Positions 41,802 to 50,229 of a DNA stretch of 64,000 nt are shown piece by piece (the stretch's first letter is position 1; each line of letters begins with the position of its first letter). This DNA comes from UBA4636 sp963650915 (GTDB lineage Bacteria > Bacillota > Clostridia > Christensenellales > Borkfalkiaceae), in contig CAVJMJ010000007.1 of NCBI GenBank assembly GCA_963650915.1, forward strand, positions 21,001-85,000. Reading direction: 5' to 3'. The translations under genes were made by a program, and so were the position numbers. The notes beneath the pieces are model-generated. The model searched no databases, was not told the origin of the DNA, and worked only from the letters and a program-made list of their open reading frames with translations.

Positions 41802-42038
41802 TTTTTTCTTGTAAATATCTATGCTTTTTATCAAAGAGTCGTAAGTTCTTTCTTATAATTATGGGCACTTTTCATTAAAAAGCGCAATATCTGATTTAGC
41901 AAAAATATCGTTCTGTACCCATGTTTTTACTTTTGTAAAAATAAAAACAAACCTATCTTTTTAAATAAAAGACGCCTTAATTTTCGGTAGATTTTAAGGC
42001 GTCTTTAATTTTCACAAAAAAAATTTTTTAAAAACCCC
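41802..42038. other. Gene-free stretch with terminator-like hairpin at 41968-42007
   Basis: AAAGACGCCTTAA/TTAAGGCGTCTTT with a loop and T-rich end. The ~150 bp before it show no gene. It insulates the module's promoter from upstream. Confidence 0.65.
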
Positions 42039-42070
42039 TTGACAAAACCATTTTGCTATGTTAATATAAT
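42039..42070 (+). promoter_or_regulatory. Promoter of the secreted-protein module
   Basis: TTGACA (42039-42044) with TAATAT (42062-42067, 17 bp spacer) or TATAAT (42065-42070, 20 bp). The leader is ~135 nt long. Confidence 0.75.
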
Positions 42071-42090
42071 AAAAACAAATGTTTTGCTAA

Positions 42091-42109
42091 CGATGACAAA
42101 CTGTCATCG
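42091..42109 (+). promoter_or_regulatory. Perfect inverted repeat near the 5' end of the module transcript
   Basis: CGATGACA-AAC-TGTCATCG, an 8 bp stem ~15-20 nt after the predicted start. It may be an operator dyad or a 5' stabilising RNA stem. Confidence 0.55.
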
Positions 42110-42210
42110 CCGTACAATTTTAAGGCTATAAAAGTCGCTATTTTTCTAAATACTATGAGGGATTTTACGCTTTTTAGCGTGGAAAATATATTTTTTAAGG
42201 AGTAAAAAAA

Positions 42211-43500
42211 ATGAGAAACACTTTAACCATGCGCAAGATAACAGTGTACTTACTATTCGTACTCATGTTGATATTATCTGCACTACCGACACAGGCGTTT
42301 TATACTAACGCTTTAGAAAACGATGATCCGCCTGTTAGTACGACGCTATACTATTTTAGCGATTCTCCACACGCAGCAACATATCGTACAAATTTATTAA
42401 ATGCCGGGTATGTAACCGATTGCAACCTGTATTACTATGGAACAAACGATTTTGAAACTCAGATTAAAGACCTCAAAACTGTCGGTACTTTTAGTGCGAT
42501 TTCTAACTCATATGTAATTTTTGAAATGAGCAAAGGACTTAGTCATGATAAAAAGTACCCGGGACATCCTATTTTTACTGATTGTTTAAAAAATATTTTT
42601 TCTGAAATGAAAAGTAACGGATGTTCGATAATGTTTATTTGTGCTACCTCCGAAGCATTGTATTACGATCATAATGAATTCTTAGATTATGTGGATATAC
42701 ATATCAGTTGTCCCGTTTTTGATACCTTTGTATTAAGTATATTTAAGGCGTTAAACGATAGAACGAGCTGTGAAAAATTACAAAATTGTACTATTTTATT
42801 AGATGATTACTTCTCTAACGGTATTAGCAATGGTTATAAAAATGCGTGGTTCTTTTATAATTACTTTATTCCATATTTTAGGAACGTATATCGCACTCAA
42901 GTTCTTCGAGGAAAAAGTAGCCGACAAATATATAGCGAAATAAATTTAAAAATATTGTGTTATAACGCCGAAAGTAATATTTTTTTAGATATTAGTAGCA
43001 TAAAAACTAATGATGGGGATACTTATTATAATTGGGGTACAGGTCAAAACGATATGTTAGAGTTTATTAGGAACGACCTAATAATTTCGATCGGGACATC
43101 CAGAAACGGTGCAACGCGTGCTCAAACTTGGATAGATAATTTACAGGCTTTAACCGGCGATATAGTTATCTATATGTTAAACGATGACGGGTATTCGTTA
43201 ACATACAACGAAGATATGCCAACTTATTTTACTGGACCGATATTAGATTATTATGATATAATAACGTTTTTCTTAACCAACGTAGATTTAGCATCGTATG
43301 ATAATTTGGAAGGCAGAGCCACTACTACTTATTTGGCAATGCTTCAGGGTTCATCTGGATGGATGGCTAATTTAATGAATTATGTAGGTATTGACGCAGA
43401 TACAGACTTTGATTTGAGCCCTTTCTCGATATATCGTGAAGTTGATGGTGGGGAGGAGAATGAAGACGACTTTTGTCATAATTACAGCAATGATTGGTAA
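42211..43500 (+). CDS. Unknown secreted protein, AT-rich and probably horizontally acquired
   Basis: This 429-residue protein has an N-terminal signal peptide (ITVYLLFVLMLILSALPTQA, cleavage after A expected). No family is recognised. The mature part is rich in Tyr, Asn and Asp, with several Cys (about eight) that could pair. Motif-like stretches include DGDTYYNWGTGQNDMLEFI and SIGTSRNGATRAQTW, suggesting an extracellular alpha/beta fold, but none is diagnostic. Codon choice (TAT, AAT, ATA) is more AT-rich than in neighbouring genes. AAGGAG precedes the ATG. It is followed 43 bp later by a leucine-rich-repeat lipoprotein, with both inside direct repeats. Confidence 0.75.
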   Translation: MRNTLTMRKITVYLLFVLMLILSALPTQAFYTNALENDDPPVSTTLYYFSDSPHAATYRTNLLNAGYVTDCNLYYYGTNDFETQIKDLKTVGTFSAISNSYVIFEMSKGLSHDKKYPGHPIFTDCLKNIFSEMKSNGCSIMFICATSEALYYDHNEFLDYVDIHISCPVFDTFVLSIFKALNDRTSCEKLQNCTILLDDYFSNGISNGYKNAWFFYNYFIPYFRNVYRTQVLRGKSSRQIYSEINLKILCYNAESNIFLDISSIKTNDGDTYYNWGTGQNDMLEFIRNDLIISIGTSRNGATRAQTWIDNLQALTGDIVIYMLNDDGYSLTYNEDMPTYFTGPILDYYDIITFFLTNVDLASYDNLEGRATTTYLAMLQGSSGWMANLMNYVGIDADTDFDLSPFSIYREVDGGEENEDDFCHNYSNDW

Positions 43501-43543
43501 ATTTTGTTTCTGTTAAAAGTAGTGTATAAGGAGGGTAGTTAAG

Positions 43544-45634
43544 ATGAAAAAAGTCAAAACGATACTTACTATAGCGGGTTTTGCGTTGCTTTCTTTTTTG
43601 GTAGCGTTATTTACGGCTTGTGCGGATGACGGAACGTTGTCCGCCCCGACCGATTTAAAAATAGAAGATGAAATTTTATACTTTTCAAAAGTAGACGGTG
43701 CAAGAGAATATTTAATAAGCGTTGACGGAAAGGAATTTACTTCAAAAGAAAACAGTTACGATTTATTCGATATTTTTACCGAATACAAAAGTTATAAAAT
43801 AAAAGTTCAAACGTTAGGCGATTTAAGACAAAATTTCGATTCCGACTGGTCTGAAACTATTAACTACGACGTAGGCGATTGCCCCGTTGAATTCGGTTTT
43901 AAATCTATAGAAAACGGAAGAGAATATGCAGTCTACGCATTGTCTTCAACCGACAAACAAGGTAAGTTGATTATTCCCGATACGGCACCGAACGGCAAGT
44001 CTGTTACAAAGATAAAATCTAACGGTTTTTCTTCATGTACGGGGTTAACCGGCGTTTATATGACGGACGCAATAACCGAGATATCCAACACTGCCTTTTA
44101 TGATTGCGGTAAAATTAAAAGAGTGACTTTGTCACCGTACATCGATGTAATAAAAGACGATACGTTTTGGGCTTGTTGTTCGCTTGAAAAAATAAACCTT
44201 TCAAAAATATCTGAAATAGGGTCCGGTGCATTTGCCGATTGCAGTGCGTTGGCGGACGTTACTTTGCCGACGCAATTAAAAAAGATCTCGGGAAATGCTT
44301 TTTTCAGAAGCGGATTAAAAAGGATAGAAATTCCCCAAACCGTTGAAAATATCGTCTCGGGTGCTTTTTCGGGTTGTTGTGACCTCGAAGAAATTACGAT
44401 AGACAAAGAAAACGCTTTTTATAGAAGCGAAGGAAATACAATTATTCGCAATGCCGATAACGCGCTTATTGCCGGAATAAAAAACTCGGTTATTCCGAGT
44501 GGAGCTTCTTCGATAGAAGATTGGGCGTTTTACGAGGCAAGTCCGATAAAAATAATCGTCCCCGGTAGCGTAAAAAAGATTGCACAGACTGCCTTTATAA
44601 ATTGCAAAGAATTAAAAGAAGTCGAACTTTCGGAGGGTGTCGAGTGTTTGAGCGGTTTCGCATTCAACGATTGTATAAATTTAGAAAGAATAGAGATACC
44701 GTCGACGGTAAACTATATCGGAGGAGGAGTTTTTTCGGGTTGCATAAATTTAACATCCGTTACCGTAGCAAGCAATAACGGTGTATATCTTTCGGAAGGA
44801 AATACCGTCATACGTAAAGCCGACGATACCCTCGTCGTAGGCTTAAAAAACGGAGTTATTCCTTCTTACGTTAAAACGATTGCGGCATTGGCTTTTAATA
44901 ACGTCGGTTTAAAAGAAAACATAATTATACCATACGGTGTTGAAAAAATATGTACCCGTGCCTTCGCTTATTGTGAGTTCGAAAAGATTATTTTACCTAA
45001 AACGTTAAAAATCATCGAAAACAGTGCCTTCTGTTTATGTAGCAATCTTACCGAAATATATTTAAACGACGGACTTGAAGAAATAGGTGCGCTTGCTTTT
45101 TCGGAGTGCGGAAAAGTAAAATACCTTGCAATACCCGAAAGCGTTAAAAAAATCGGAAAGTACTTATTTAACGAAGACAATCCGAATGAGCATTTTTTGG
45201 TGTTTACTTCGGTGACGCTTCCCGAGAGTGTAGAAACTATAGGTACTCGTGCTTTTTCGACCTCTTCAACGGTATACACTTCTTCATCGGAACTTTATCA
45301 AAAATGGTCGTTGGTAAGCGGTGTCACCGTTATGGGATGTGAATTATCTTACGACGACGGCGTGCCTTACGTGGATTCTTTTACTTACGTCAGTCGTTCC
45401 GACGAAACTACGGGAAAAAAAGTAACGGTTTTTACCTTCGATTACGAAGACGGAATTGTCGCTCCATATCGAAAGTGGTATAATTTTAAGGGATGGGCGA
45501 CAGAAAAAGACGGGCAACCCGTCTATGGCATACCGAGAGTTAAAAACGATTTACTTTTTACATTCGACGTAGGCGAAATAGAAAACGTCCCGGACGGCAC
45601 GACGCTTTATGCGGTTTGGAAAAAAGTAGAATAA
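43544..45634 (+). CDS. BspA-like leucine-rich-repeat surface lipoprotein
   Basis: A 696-residue surface protein. Signal peptide with lipobox-like ALFTAC (Cys at about residue 26) predicts lipid anchoring. Residues ~27-110 resemble a fibronectin-like beta domain (LSAPTDLKIEDEILYFSKVDGAREYLISVDG). From ~120 to ~580 it has serial LRR_5/BspA repeats of about 23 residues (ITEISNTAFYDCGKIKRVTL, KKIAQTAFINCKELKEVEL and others). The C-terminus (YNFKGWATEKDGQPVYG...TTLYAVWKK) is a Listeria-Bacteroides/InlB B repeat. Such proteins bind host or bacterial surfaces. AGGAGGG lies before the ATG. Confidence 0.9.
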   Translation: MKKVKTILTIAGFALLSFLVALFTACADDGTLSAPTDLKIEDEILYFSKVDGAREYLISVDGKEFTSKENSYDLFDIFTEYKSYKIKVQTLGDLRQNFDSDWSETINYDVGDCPVEFGFKSIENGREYAVYALSSTDKQGKLIIPDTAPNGKSVTKIKSNGFSSCTGLTGVYMTDAITEISNTAFYDCGKIKRVTLSPYIDVIKDDTFWACCSLEKINLSKISEIGSGAFADCSALADVTLPTQLKKISGNAFFRSGLKRIEIPQTVENIVSGAFSGCCDLEEITIDKENAFYRSEGNTIIRNADNALIAGIKNSVIPSGASSIEDWAFYEASPIKIIVPGSVKKIAQTAFINCKELKEVELSEGVECLSGFAFNDCINLERIEIPSTVNYIGGGVFSGCINLTSVTVASNNGVYLSEGNTVIRKADDTLVVGLKNGVIPSYVKTIAALAFNNVGLKENIIIPYGVEKICTRAFAYCEFEKIILPKTLKIIENSAFCLCSNLTEIYLNDGLEEIGALAFSECGKVKYLAIPESVKKIGKYLFNEDNPNEHFLVFTSVTLPESVETIGTRAFSTSSTVYTSSSELYQKWSLVSGVTVMGCELSYDDGVPYVDSFTYVSRSDETTGKKVTVFTFDYEDGIVAPYRKWYNFKGWATEKDGQPVYGIPRVKNDLLFTFDVGEIENVPDGTTLYAVWKKVE

Positions 45635-45635
45635 C

Positions 45636-45722
45636 ACTTTTTGTCTGTTATAAAAAGCAAAAACCCTTCGGGATTTCTCGAAGGGTTAAACTTTTTTTGT
45701 TTTTTATCTTTAAAAACGCAAG
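45636..45722. repeat. Direct repeat copy 2 (right edge of the secreted-protein module), includes a terminator
   Basis: Near-identical to 41714-41801, beginning one base after the lipoprotein gene's stop codon. It contains the same CCCTTCGGG/CGAAGGG hairpin and T tract, so it terminates the module's transcript. Confidence 0.92.
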
Positions 45723-45748
45723 TCTTATAAGACCTTGCGTTTTTTTAA
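45712..45748. terminator. Second terminator between the lipoprotein gene and mgtE
   Basis: AAAACGCAAG-TCTTATAAGAC-CTTGCGTTTT with A/T tracts on both sides; it can serve convergent mgtE too. Confidence 0.75.
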
Positions 45749-45813
45749 TCGACGTTACAAATTACCGCAAGGCTACGTCGAATAAAGTTCTCTTGATGCT
45801 ATTCACCGCAAGG

Positions 45814-47310
45814 CTACATCGAATAAAGTCCCAAAGTTTTTATAATGAGAAGATAGGCAAGCCCGTAGTACACCACGGCAGAAACCAAGTCGTTTAAAGT
45901 GGTAATCATCGGACCCGAAGCGACTGCGGGGTCTATTTTTATTCTCTTAAAAAACATCGGGAGAAGTGTTCCGCCCAAGCTTGAAAACATTATGGCTATC
46001 ATAATAGTTGCGCCTATACATCCCGCAATTGCCATGGCGTTGGGAATAGCCGTGCCACGCAAAAAGATTAGGTAAACGGAGGCAAAAACAAAGGCGATAA
46101 CGCAAAGAATGGCGGCGTTCGTAATACCGATACGCAGTTCTTTTAAGATAAATTTGAGTTTTTGTTTAAAATTAAGGTCTTCGCCGGTAATAACCCTTAT
46201 GGTTACCGAAAGGCTTTGAGTACCGCTGTTTCCCGACATGTCGAAAATCATTGACTGGAAGGGGAAAAGCAGAGGTATCGCGACTATTACCGGGTCGAAA
46301 AGTCCGACTACGGTTGAAACGACCAACCCCAAGCCCATTAAAATAATCAGCCACGGTATACGCTTTGCAATTGATTTAAAAACGGGTTCGTTTAAATCTT
46401 CTTCCGCGGTAAGACCTGCAAACTTTGCATAGTCGTCGCCGAGTTCTTGATCGACGACGTCGACGAGTTCGGTGCCCGTGATGACGCCCAAAATTTTATT
46501 GTCTTTGGACAAAATAGGAATGGAATCTTCGGATAAGTCTTTTAATTCTTCGACGCAGTCCGCTATCGGTTCGTCGGCGTAAAAGTAAGGATAAGCCGTC
46601 ATGGTAATGTCCTTTAAGTCGACGTTGCTTCTTGCCACGACGAGATCTCTTAAAGTGGTCGCGCCGTAGTAGGTGTCGTCTTCCTTTTTAATTACGTAAA
46701 CGGTTGAAATATTGTCGTTTTCCGCCGCTTGTTCTATGACGCTTTTCGTCGCCTGTTTAATGGTATCGGTGTCGTAAACGGTTACGAAATTGGTGCTCAT
46801 TTGCGAACCGATTAAGTTTTCGTCGTAAGCGTCGATAAGTTGAATATCCTTGGCGGCGTCTTCGTCCATCAAGCCGATAATTTCCTCACGCTTATCGTCG
46901 TCGAGTTCGTCCAAAACGTCGATAGCGTCGGAAGCGTCCATCTCTTCGATGATATCGGCGGCGGCGGAAGAAGATAATTCTTCGATAAAGGTTTCTACGT
47001 CGTCGAGGTAGGCGAAAATTTCCGAAACGGCTTCGTTGCCGAGAATTTTATATAATTTTAAACGTTCGTCTTTGGTGAGGGAGGGGATAACTTCGGCTAT
47101 GTCCGATTCGTGGTAATCCGAAAGTTTGTCTTTTAACTCTTCCGGTTGGAGTTCGGCACTCAGTAAATCGCCTATTTCTTTAACGAAATCGCGCTTAGGA
47201 GTTTCCTCTTTGTCCTCCGCTTCGTCTTTATCGAACCTTTCTTCTTTGTTTGAAGTTTCGGTTTTGTTTGAAGTTTCTTCATTCGTATCGTTTTTTTCCA
47301 ATTCTTCCAT
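45814..47310 (-). CDS. mgtE: Magnesium transporter MgtE
   Basis: Gated Mg2+ channel. A low-complexity acidic leader (about 35 residues) is followed by the MgtE N-domain (LSAELQPEELKDKLSDYHESDIAEVIPSL), two CBS domains (SQMSTNFVTVYDTDTIKQA; ITMTAYPYFYADEPIADCVEEL) and five membrane helices with SGNSGTQSLSVTIR, the family pore motif. I chose ATG 47310 because AAGGAGG is 11 nt upstream; a TTG start at 47331 would include that site. It probably senses cytosolic Mg2+ directly through its cytosolic domains. Confidence 0.95.
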   Translation of the reverse strand: MEELEKNDTNEETSNKTETSNKEERFDKDEAEDKEETPKRDFVKEIGDLLSAELQPEELKDKLSDYHESDIAEVIPSLTKDERLKLYKILGNEAVSEIFAYLDDVETFIEELSSSAAADIIEEMDASDAIDVLDELDDDKREEIIGLMDEDAAKDIQLIDAYDENLIGSQMSTNFVTVYDTDTIKQATKSVIEQAAENDNISTVYVIKKEDDTYYGATTLRDLVVARSNVDLKDITMTAYPYFYADEPIADCVEELKDLSEDSIPILSKDNKILGVITGTELVDVVDQELGDDYAKFAGLTAEEDLNEPVFKSIAKRIPWLIILMGLGLVVSTVVGLFDPVIVAIPLLFPFQSMIFDMSGNSGTQSLSVTIRVITGEDLNFKQKLKFILKELRIGITNAAILCVIAFVFASVYLIFLRGTAIPNAMAIAGCIGATIMIAIMFSSLGGTLLPMFFKRIKIDPAVASGPMITTLNDLVSAVVYYGLAYLLIIKTLGLYSM

Positions 47311-47464
47311 ATCGATGTAGACCTCCTTCAAAATTATTTATCGCCGATTTCATAGGGTTATTTCGGTTATTGCTAACTGCAAATAACGTTAAAAGCAATC
47401 GACTAAGTTTTTTTAAATAAAGATTTTACTTAGCAAGGCTTATACAAAAAACCAAGACTAAAAG

Positions 47465-47665
47465 TCAGCCTTCGCTACCGCCGTCGTTTTCGGTTTTTGC
47501 CGTCGTCGTTTTGTTCTTCGGCGAACACAAACGGTTGATGAGTGCGGTTATGAGAATAATAAGCCCGATAATCAAAAATATAACGAGCATTCCAAGCCCC
47601 ATATATTTGAGATATTTAACGAAATTGTAGGGTTCGAAACTAATTAAAAGATTTAATAAATTCAT
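47465..47665 (-). CDS. OadG-like small subunit of sodium pump decarboxylase
   Basis: This 66-residue protein has one membrane helix (LGMLVIFLIIGLIILITALINRL) and a polar tail, the layout of OadG/MmdD gamma-type subunits that stabilise the decarboxylase complex. It lies 12 bp after the stop of the beta subunit. AGGAGG precedes the ATG. The tail is short and lacks the metal-binding His seen in some OadG. Confidence 0.75.
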   Translation of the reverse strand: MNLLNLLISFEPYNFVKYLKYMGLGMLVIFLIIGLIILITALINRLCSPKNKTTTAKTENDGGSEG

Positions 47666-47677
47666 AACTGCCTCCTA

Positions 47678-48775
47678 TTATAAAAAGAAGTTAAGTATTA
47701 TTCCGCCGGCGATAACCGAAGCGATTTGCCCCGAAACGTTTACACCGATAGAGTGCATGAGCAAGAAGTTTTGATTGTCTTCTTTCAGCCCCATTTTATG
47801 GACGATTCTACCCGACATGGGGAAGGCGGAAATACCCGCCGCACCTATCATCGGGTTGATTTTTTCTTTCAAGAATAAGTTTATAAACTTTGCAAACAAA
47901 ACACCGCCCGCGGTATCGAAAACGAAGGCAACAAGCCCTAACCCTAAGATAAGTAAGGTTTCGGGTTGTAAAAATTTGTCCGCCGTCATGTTGAATGCAA
48001 CGGTAAGACCGAGCAAAATGGTAACGAGGTTAGCCAAAACTTTTTGCGCGGTATCGGATAAGGAGTCCAAAACACCGCATTCTCTTATAAGGTTACCGAA
48101 CATCAAAAAGCCTATAAGAGAGGTCGATTGGGGTATGATTGCCGAAACGGTTACGGTAATTACTATCGGGAACAAAATTTTTGCAAGTTTGGTAACCGAT
48201 TGCGGACGATAAGGCATTCTTATAAGTCTTTCCTTTTTCGTCGTCAAAAGTTTGATGACGGGAGGTTGAATTATAGGAACGAGTGCCATGTACGAATATG
48301 CCGCAACGGTTATTGCGCCCGTGTAATTAGAGCCCAGTGCGTTTGCGACGGCAATAGAGGTAGGACCGTCCGCCGCACCTATAATCGCAATGGACGCGGC
48401 GTCGTTTTGAGGAAAGAATATGGCAGCCGTGCATAGGGTGAAAAATATACCGAACTGTGCCGCCGCACCGAAAATCATAAGTTTTGGATTACTCAAAACG
48501 GGTCCGAAATCTATCATTGCGCCGATGCCGATAAATAAAAGCAAGGGGAATAATTCGTTTGCTATTCCCGCGGAATACAAAGTTTGAATAGGTCCCGTCA
48601 AAGCGTCCGAAAAAGGAATGTTAACCAATATCGCGCCGAACCCCATCGGAAGGAGCAAGGATGGTTCCATTTGCTTTTTGATTGCCAAAAAGATCAAAAC
48701 AAGACCGATAAGTATCATGACGCCTTGTTCCCATTGGAACTTAGATAGGTTTTCGTAAAGTATAGATAGATCCAT
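47678..48775 (-). CDS. oadB: Sodium-ion-translocating decarboxylase beta subunit (OadB/GcdB/MmdB)
   Basis: Integral-membrane subunit that couples biotin-carboxyl decarboxylation to Na+ export. The 365-residue length and motifs (LLLFIGIGAMIDFGPVLSNP, AIIGAADGPTSI with the functional Asp, AYSYMALVPIIQPP, SAFPMSGRIVHKMG) are typical. No alpha (carboxyltransferase) or biotin-carrier gene is in this cluster, so the substrate (oxaloacetate, methylmalonyl-CoA or glutaconyl-CoA) cannot be told. GAAGGA precedes the ATG. Confidence 0.93.
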   Translation of the reverse strand: MDLSILYENLSKFQWEQGVMILIGLVLIFLAIKKQMEPSLLLPMGFGAILVNIPFSDALTGPIQTLYSAGIANELFPLLLFIGIGAMIDFGPVLSNPKLMIFGAAAQFGIFFTLCTAAIFFPQNDAASIAIIGAADGPTSIAVANALGSNYTGAITVAAYSYMALVPIIQPPVIKLLTTKKERLIRMPYRPQSVTKLAKILFPIVITVTVSAIIPQSTSLIGFLMFGNLIRECGVLDSLSDTAQKVLANLVTILLGLTVAFNMTADKFLQPETLLILGLGLVAFVFDTAGGVLFAKFINLFLKEKINPMIGAAGISAFPMSGRIVHKMGLKEDNQNFLLMHSIGVNVSGQIASVIAGGIILNFFL

Positions 48776-49070
48776 GTTTTTTATCCTTCGCCCTTTGTAT
48801 TCGCTTTTTTACTGTTTTTCAATATGAAAACGGATGCGAAGGACTATATTTAATTCGTATTGAATTGATTTGAATTGATTTTATTTTATTTGCGACTTGC
48901 GACGGCTTAATCGAGGTGCTTAAATTGCGATATTTTAATTGCGGTTTTCGATATAAATTCCTGCCGTAATATTTTATCGTCGTAAAATTTTTGCCGTGAT
49001 AATTTACTCGTCGTTTTTCGTAACGTCGAACATCACGAGTACGGTAGAAAAAACGAGTGCGTTTGGTTAA
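48776..49070. other. Gene-free interval upstream of oadB
   Basis: About 295 bp with short direct repeats (TTGAATTGATTTGAATTGATT at 48860 area) and no supportable gene; it must hold the minus-strand oadB promoter, which I could not fix. Confidence 0.4.
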
Positions 49071-50111
49071 TTAAGCGTTTTCGGTAGTTTTTTCTATAAC
49101 GTAAGTAAAGGTGCCGAGCGAGTAAGGAGCGGTGGTTTCCATTTTAATAAGACGGGCTTTTGCCACTTCTTGGGAAACGTTTGCGTACCAACATTTTATT
49201 GCCGAACCCGAAAAAGTTCCTGAAACGTTAAAGTTGACGATTTGGCAGGCGATAACCTGACTTGCTTTGTCTTCGCTTAAAAATTCCTTTTTGTCGTTGA
49301 TGTAGTATACGCCGTTAATTACGTTTTCGTTAGAATTACTTAACGAAAAGATAAGATTTTCGTTAGGCTTCGTCGTGTCCGATTTCATAATCATCGTACG
49401 ATTTGTCCCCGAAATGGCGTCTATAGAGGAAAAAGTAAGGGAGGAAGAATCGGTAAGTTTTATAGCCCTCGGCATAAAAAGCATGGTTGCGTTGTCAAAG
49501 TAATACCCGCTCGAAAGGTTGCTGTATTCGCGCTTTCCTTCGGGAATGCCGAAATCCCCCGTCGTTTTCGTAAAATCGACGACGGCGGAATTGTCTTGGT
49601 AAGTCGTCGTAAACTTATATTTAAGATTGACGATTTCGTACTTTCCGTTTTTGTCGGTAACGGGCGAATGTGCGTCGGCTTCGGTTTCAGAATATAGCGG
49701 TTTCAGTTTGTTTGAAACGCTCAAAAAGTAAACCTTGGTTTTTACGTAGTCATCGTAAGTGTTCGACTCTTCGCCGTAAAGGTAGTTTATTTTGATTTTT
49801 AATTCGGTGTCTAAAATATAGCAAGACGTGCCGTTATATTCGCCGTTTTTAAGGTGAGTGGTGTAAACGTTGAAGCCGTCAGCCTCTTCGAGGGAAATTT
49901 GAGGCATCGACGTACTTAAATTCGACGCTTTTTTGAAGGAAACTTTGTAAACGTTGGTTTCGTCTACGTTCCCGATAATGTTTACGTTGCCCACGTTCTG
50001 TAAAAAGTAAGAGCCGTTCAAAGTGGTCGATACGCCTTGAGAACAAGCCGAAAACGACAACATAAAACAAAGCGTCAAAGATATCAATAAAACTTTAATG
50101 GAATTTTTCAT
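49071..50111 (-). CDS. Unknown secreted lipoprotein
   Basis: A 346-residue protein. N-terminal KNSIKVLLISLTLCFMLSF followed by SAC gives a lipoprotein signal with Cys at about residue 22. The mature part is Ser/Thr/Asn/Tyr-rich and predicted beta-rich; no family is recognised. I chose ATG 50111 because AAGGA lies 6 nt upstream and the signal peptide starts there; the open frame extends 15 codons further. It is divergent from addB, whose promoter lies in the shared gap. Confidence 0.75.
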   Translation of the reverse strand: MKNSIKVLLISLTLCFMLSFSACSQGVSTTLNGSYFLQNVGNVNIIGNVDETNVYKVSFKKASNLSTSMPQISLEEADGFNVYTTHLKNGEYNGTSCYILDTELKIKINYLYGEESNTYDDYVKTKVYFLSVSNKLKPLYSETEADAHSPVTDKNGKYEIVNLKYKFTTTYQDNSAVVDFTKTTGDFGIPEGKREYSNLSSGYYFDNATMLFMPRAIKLTDSSSLTFSSIDAISGTNRTMIMKSDTTKPNENLIFSLSNSNENVINGVYYINDKKEFLSEDKASQVIACQIVNFNVSGTFSGSAIKCWYANVSQEVAKARLIKMETTAPYSLGTFTYVIEKTTENA

Positions 50112-50214
50112 ATTCGATCCTTTTATATATCGTAAAGATATATAAAATTGTATCAATTTTTTTTGTTAAAAGCAAACAAAAACGCTGAAAAAACTTAATT
50201 TATACGATTATTTA

Positions 50215-50223
50215 TGGTATACT
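50215..50223 (+). promoter_or_regulatory. Extended -10 promoter of addB, start site predicted at the ATG
   Basis: TGGTATACT is TGn plus TATACT (50218-50223). The ATG begins 6 nt later, and no Shine-Dalgarno is present. The -35 is weak (TTAATT at 50195-50200, 17 bp). Confidence 0.7.
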
Positions 50224-50229
50224 TTAACC

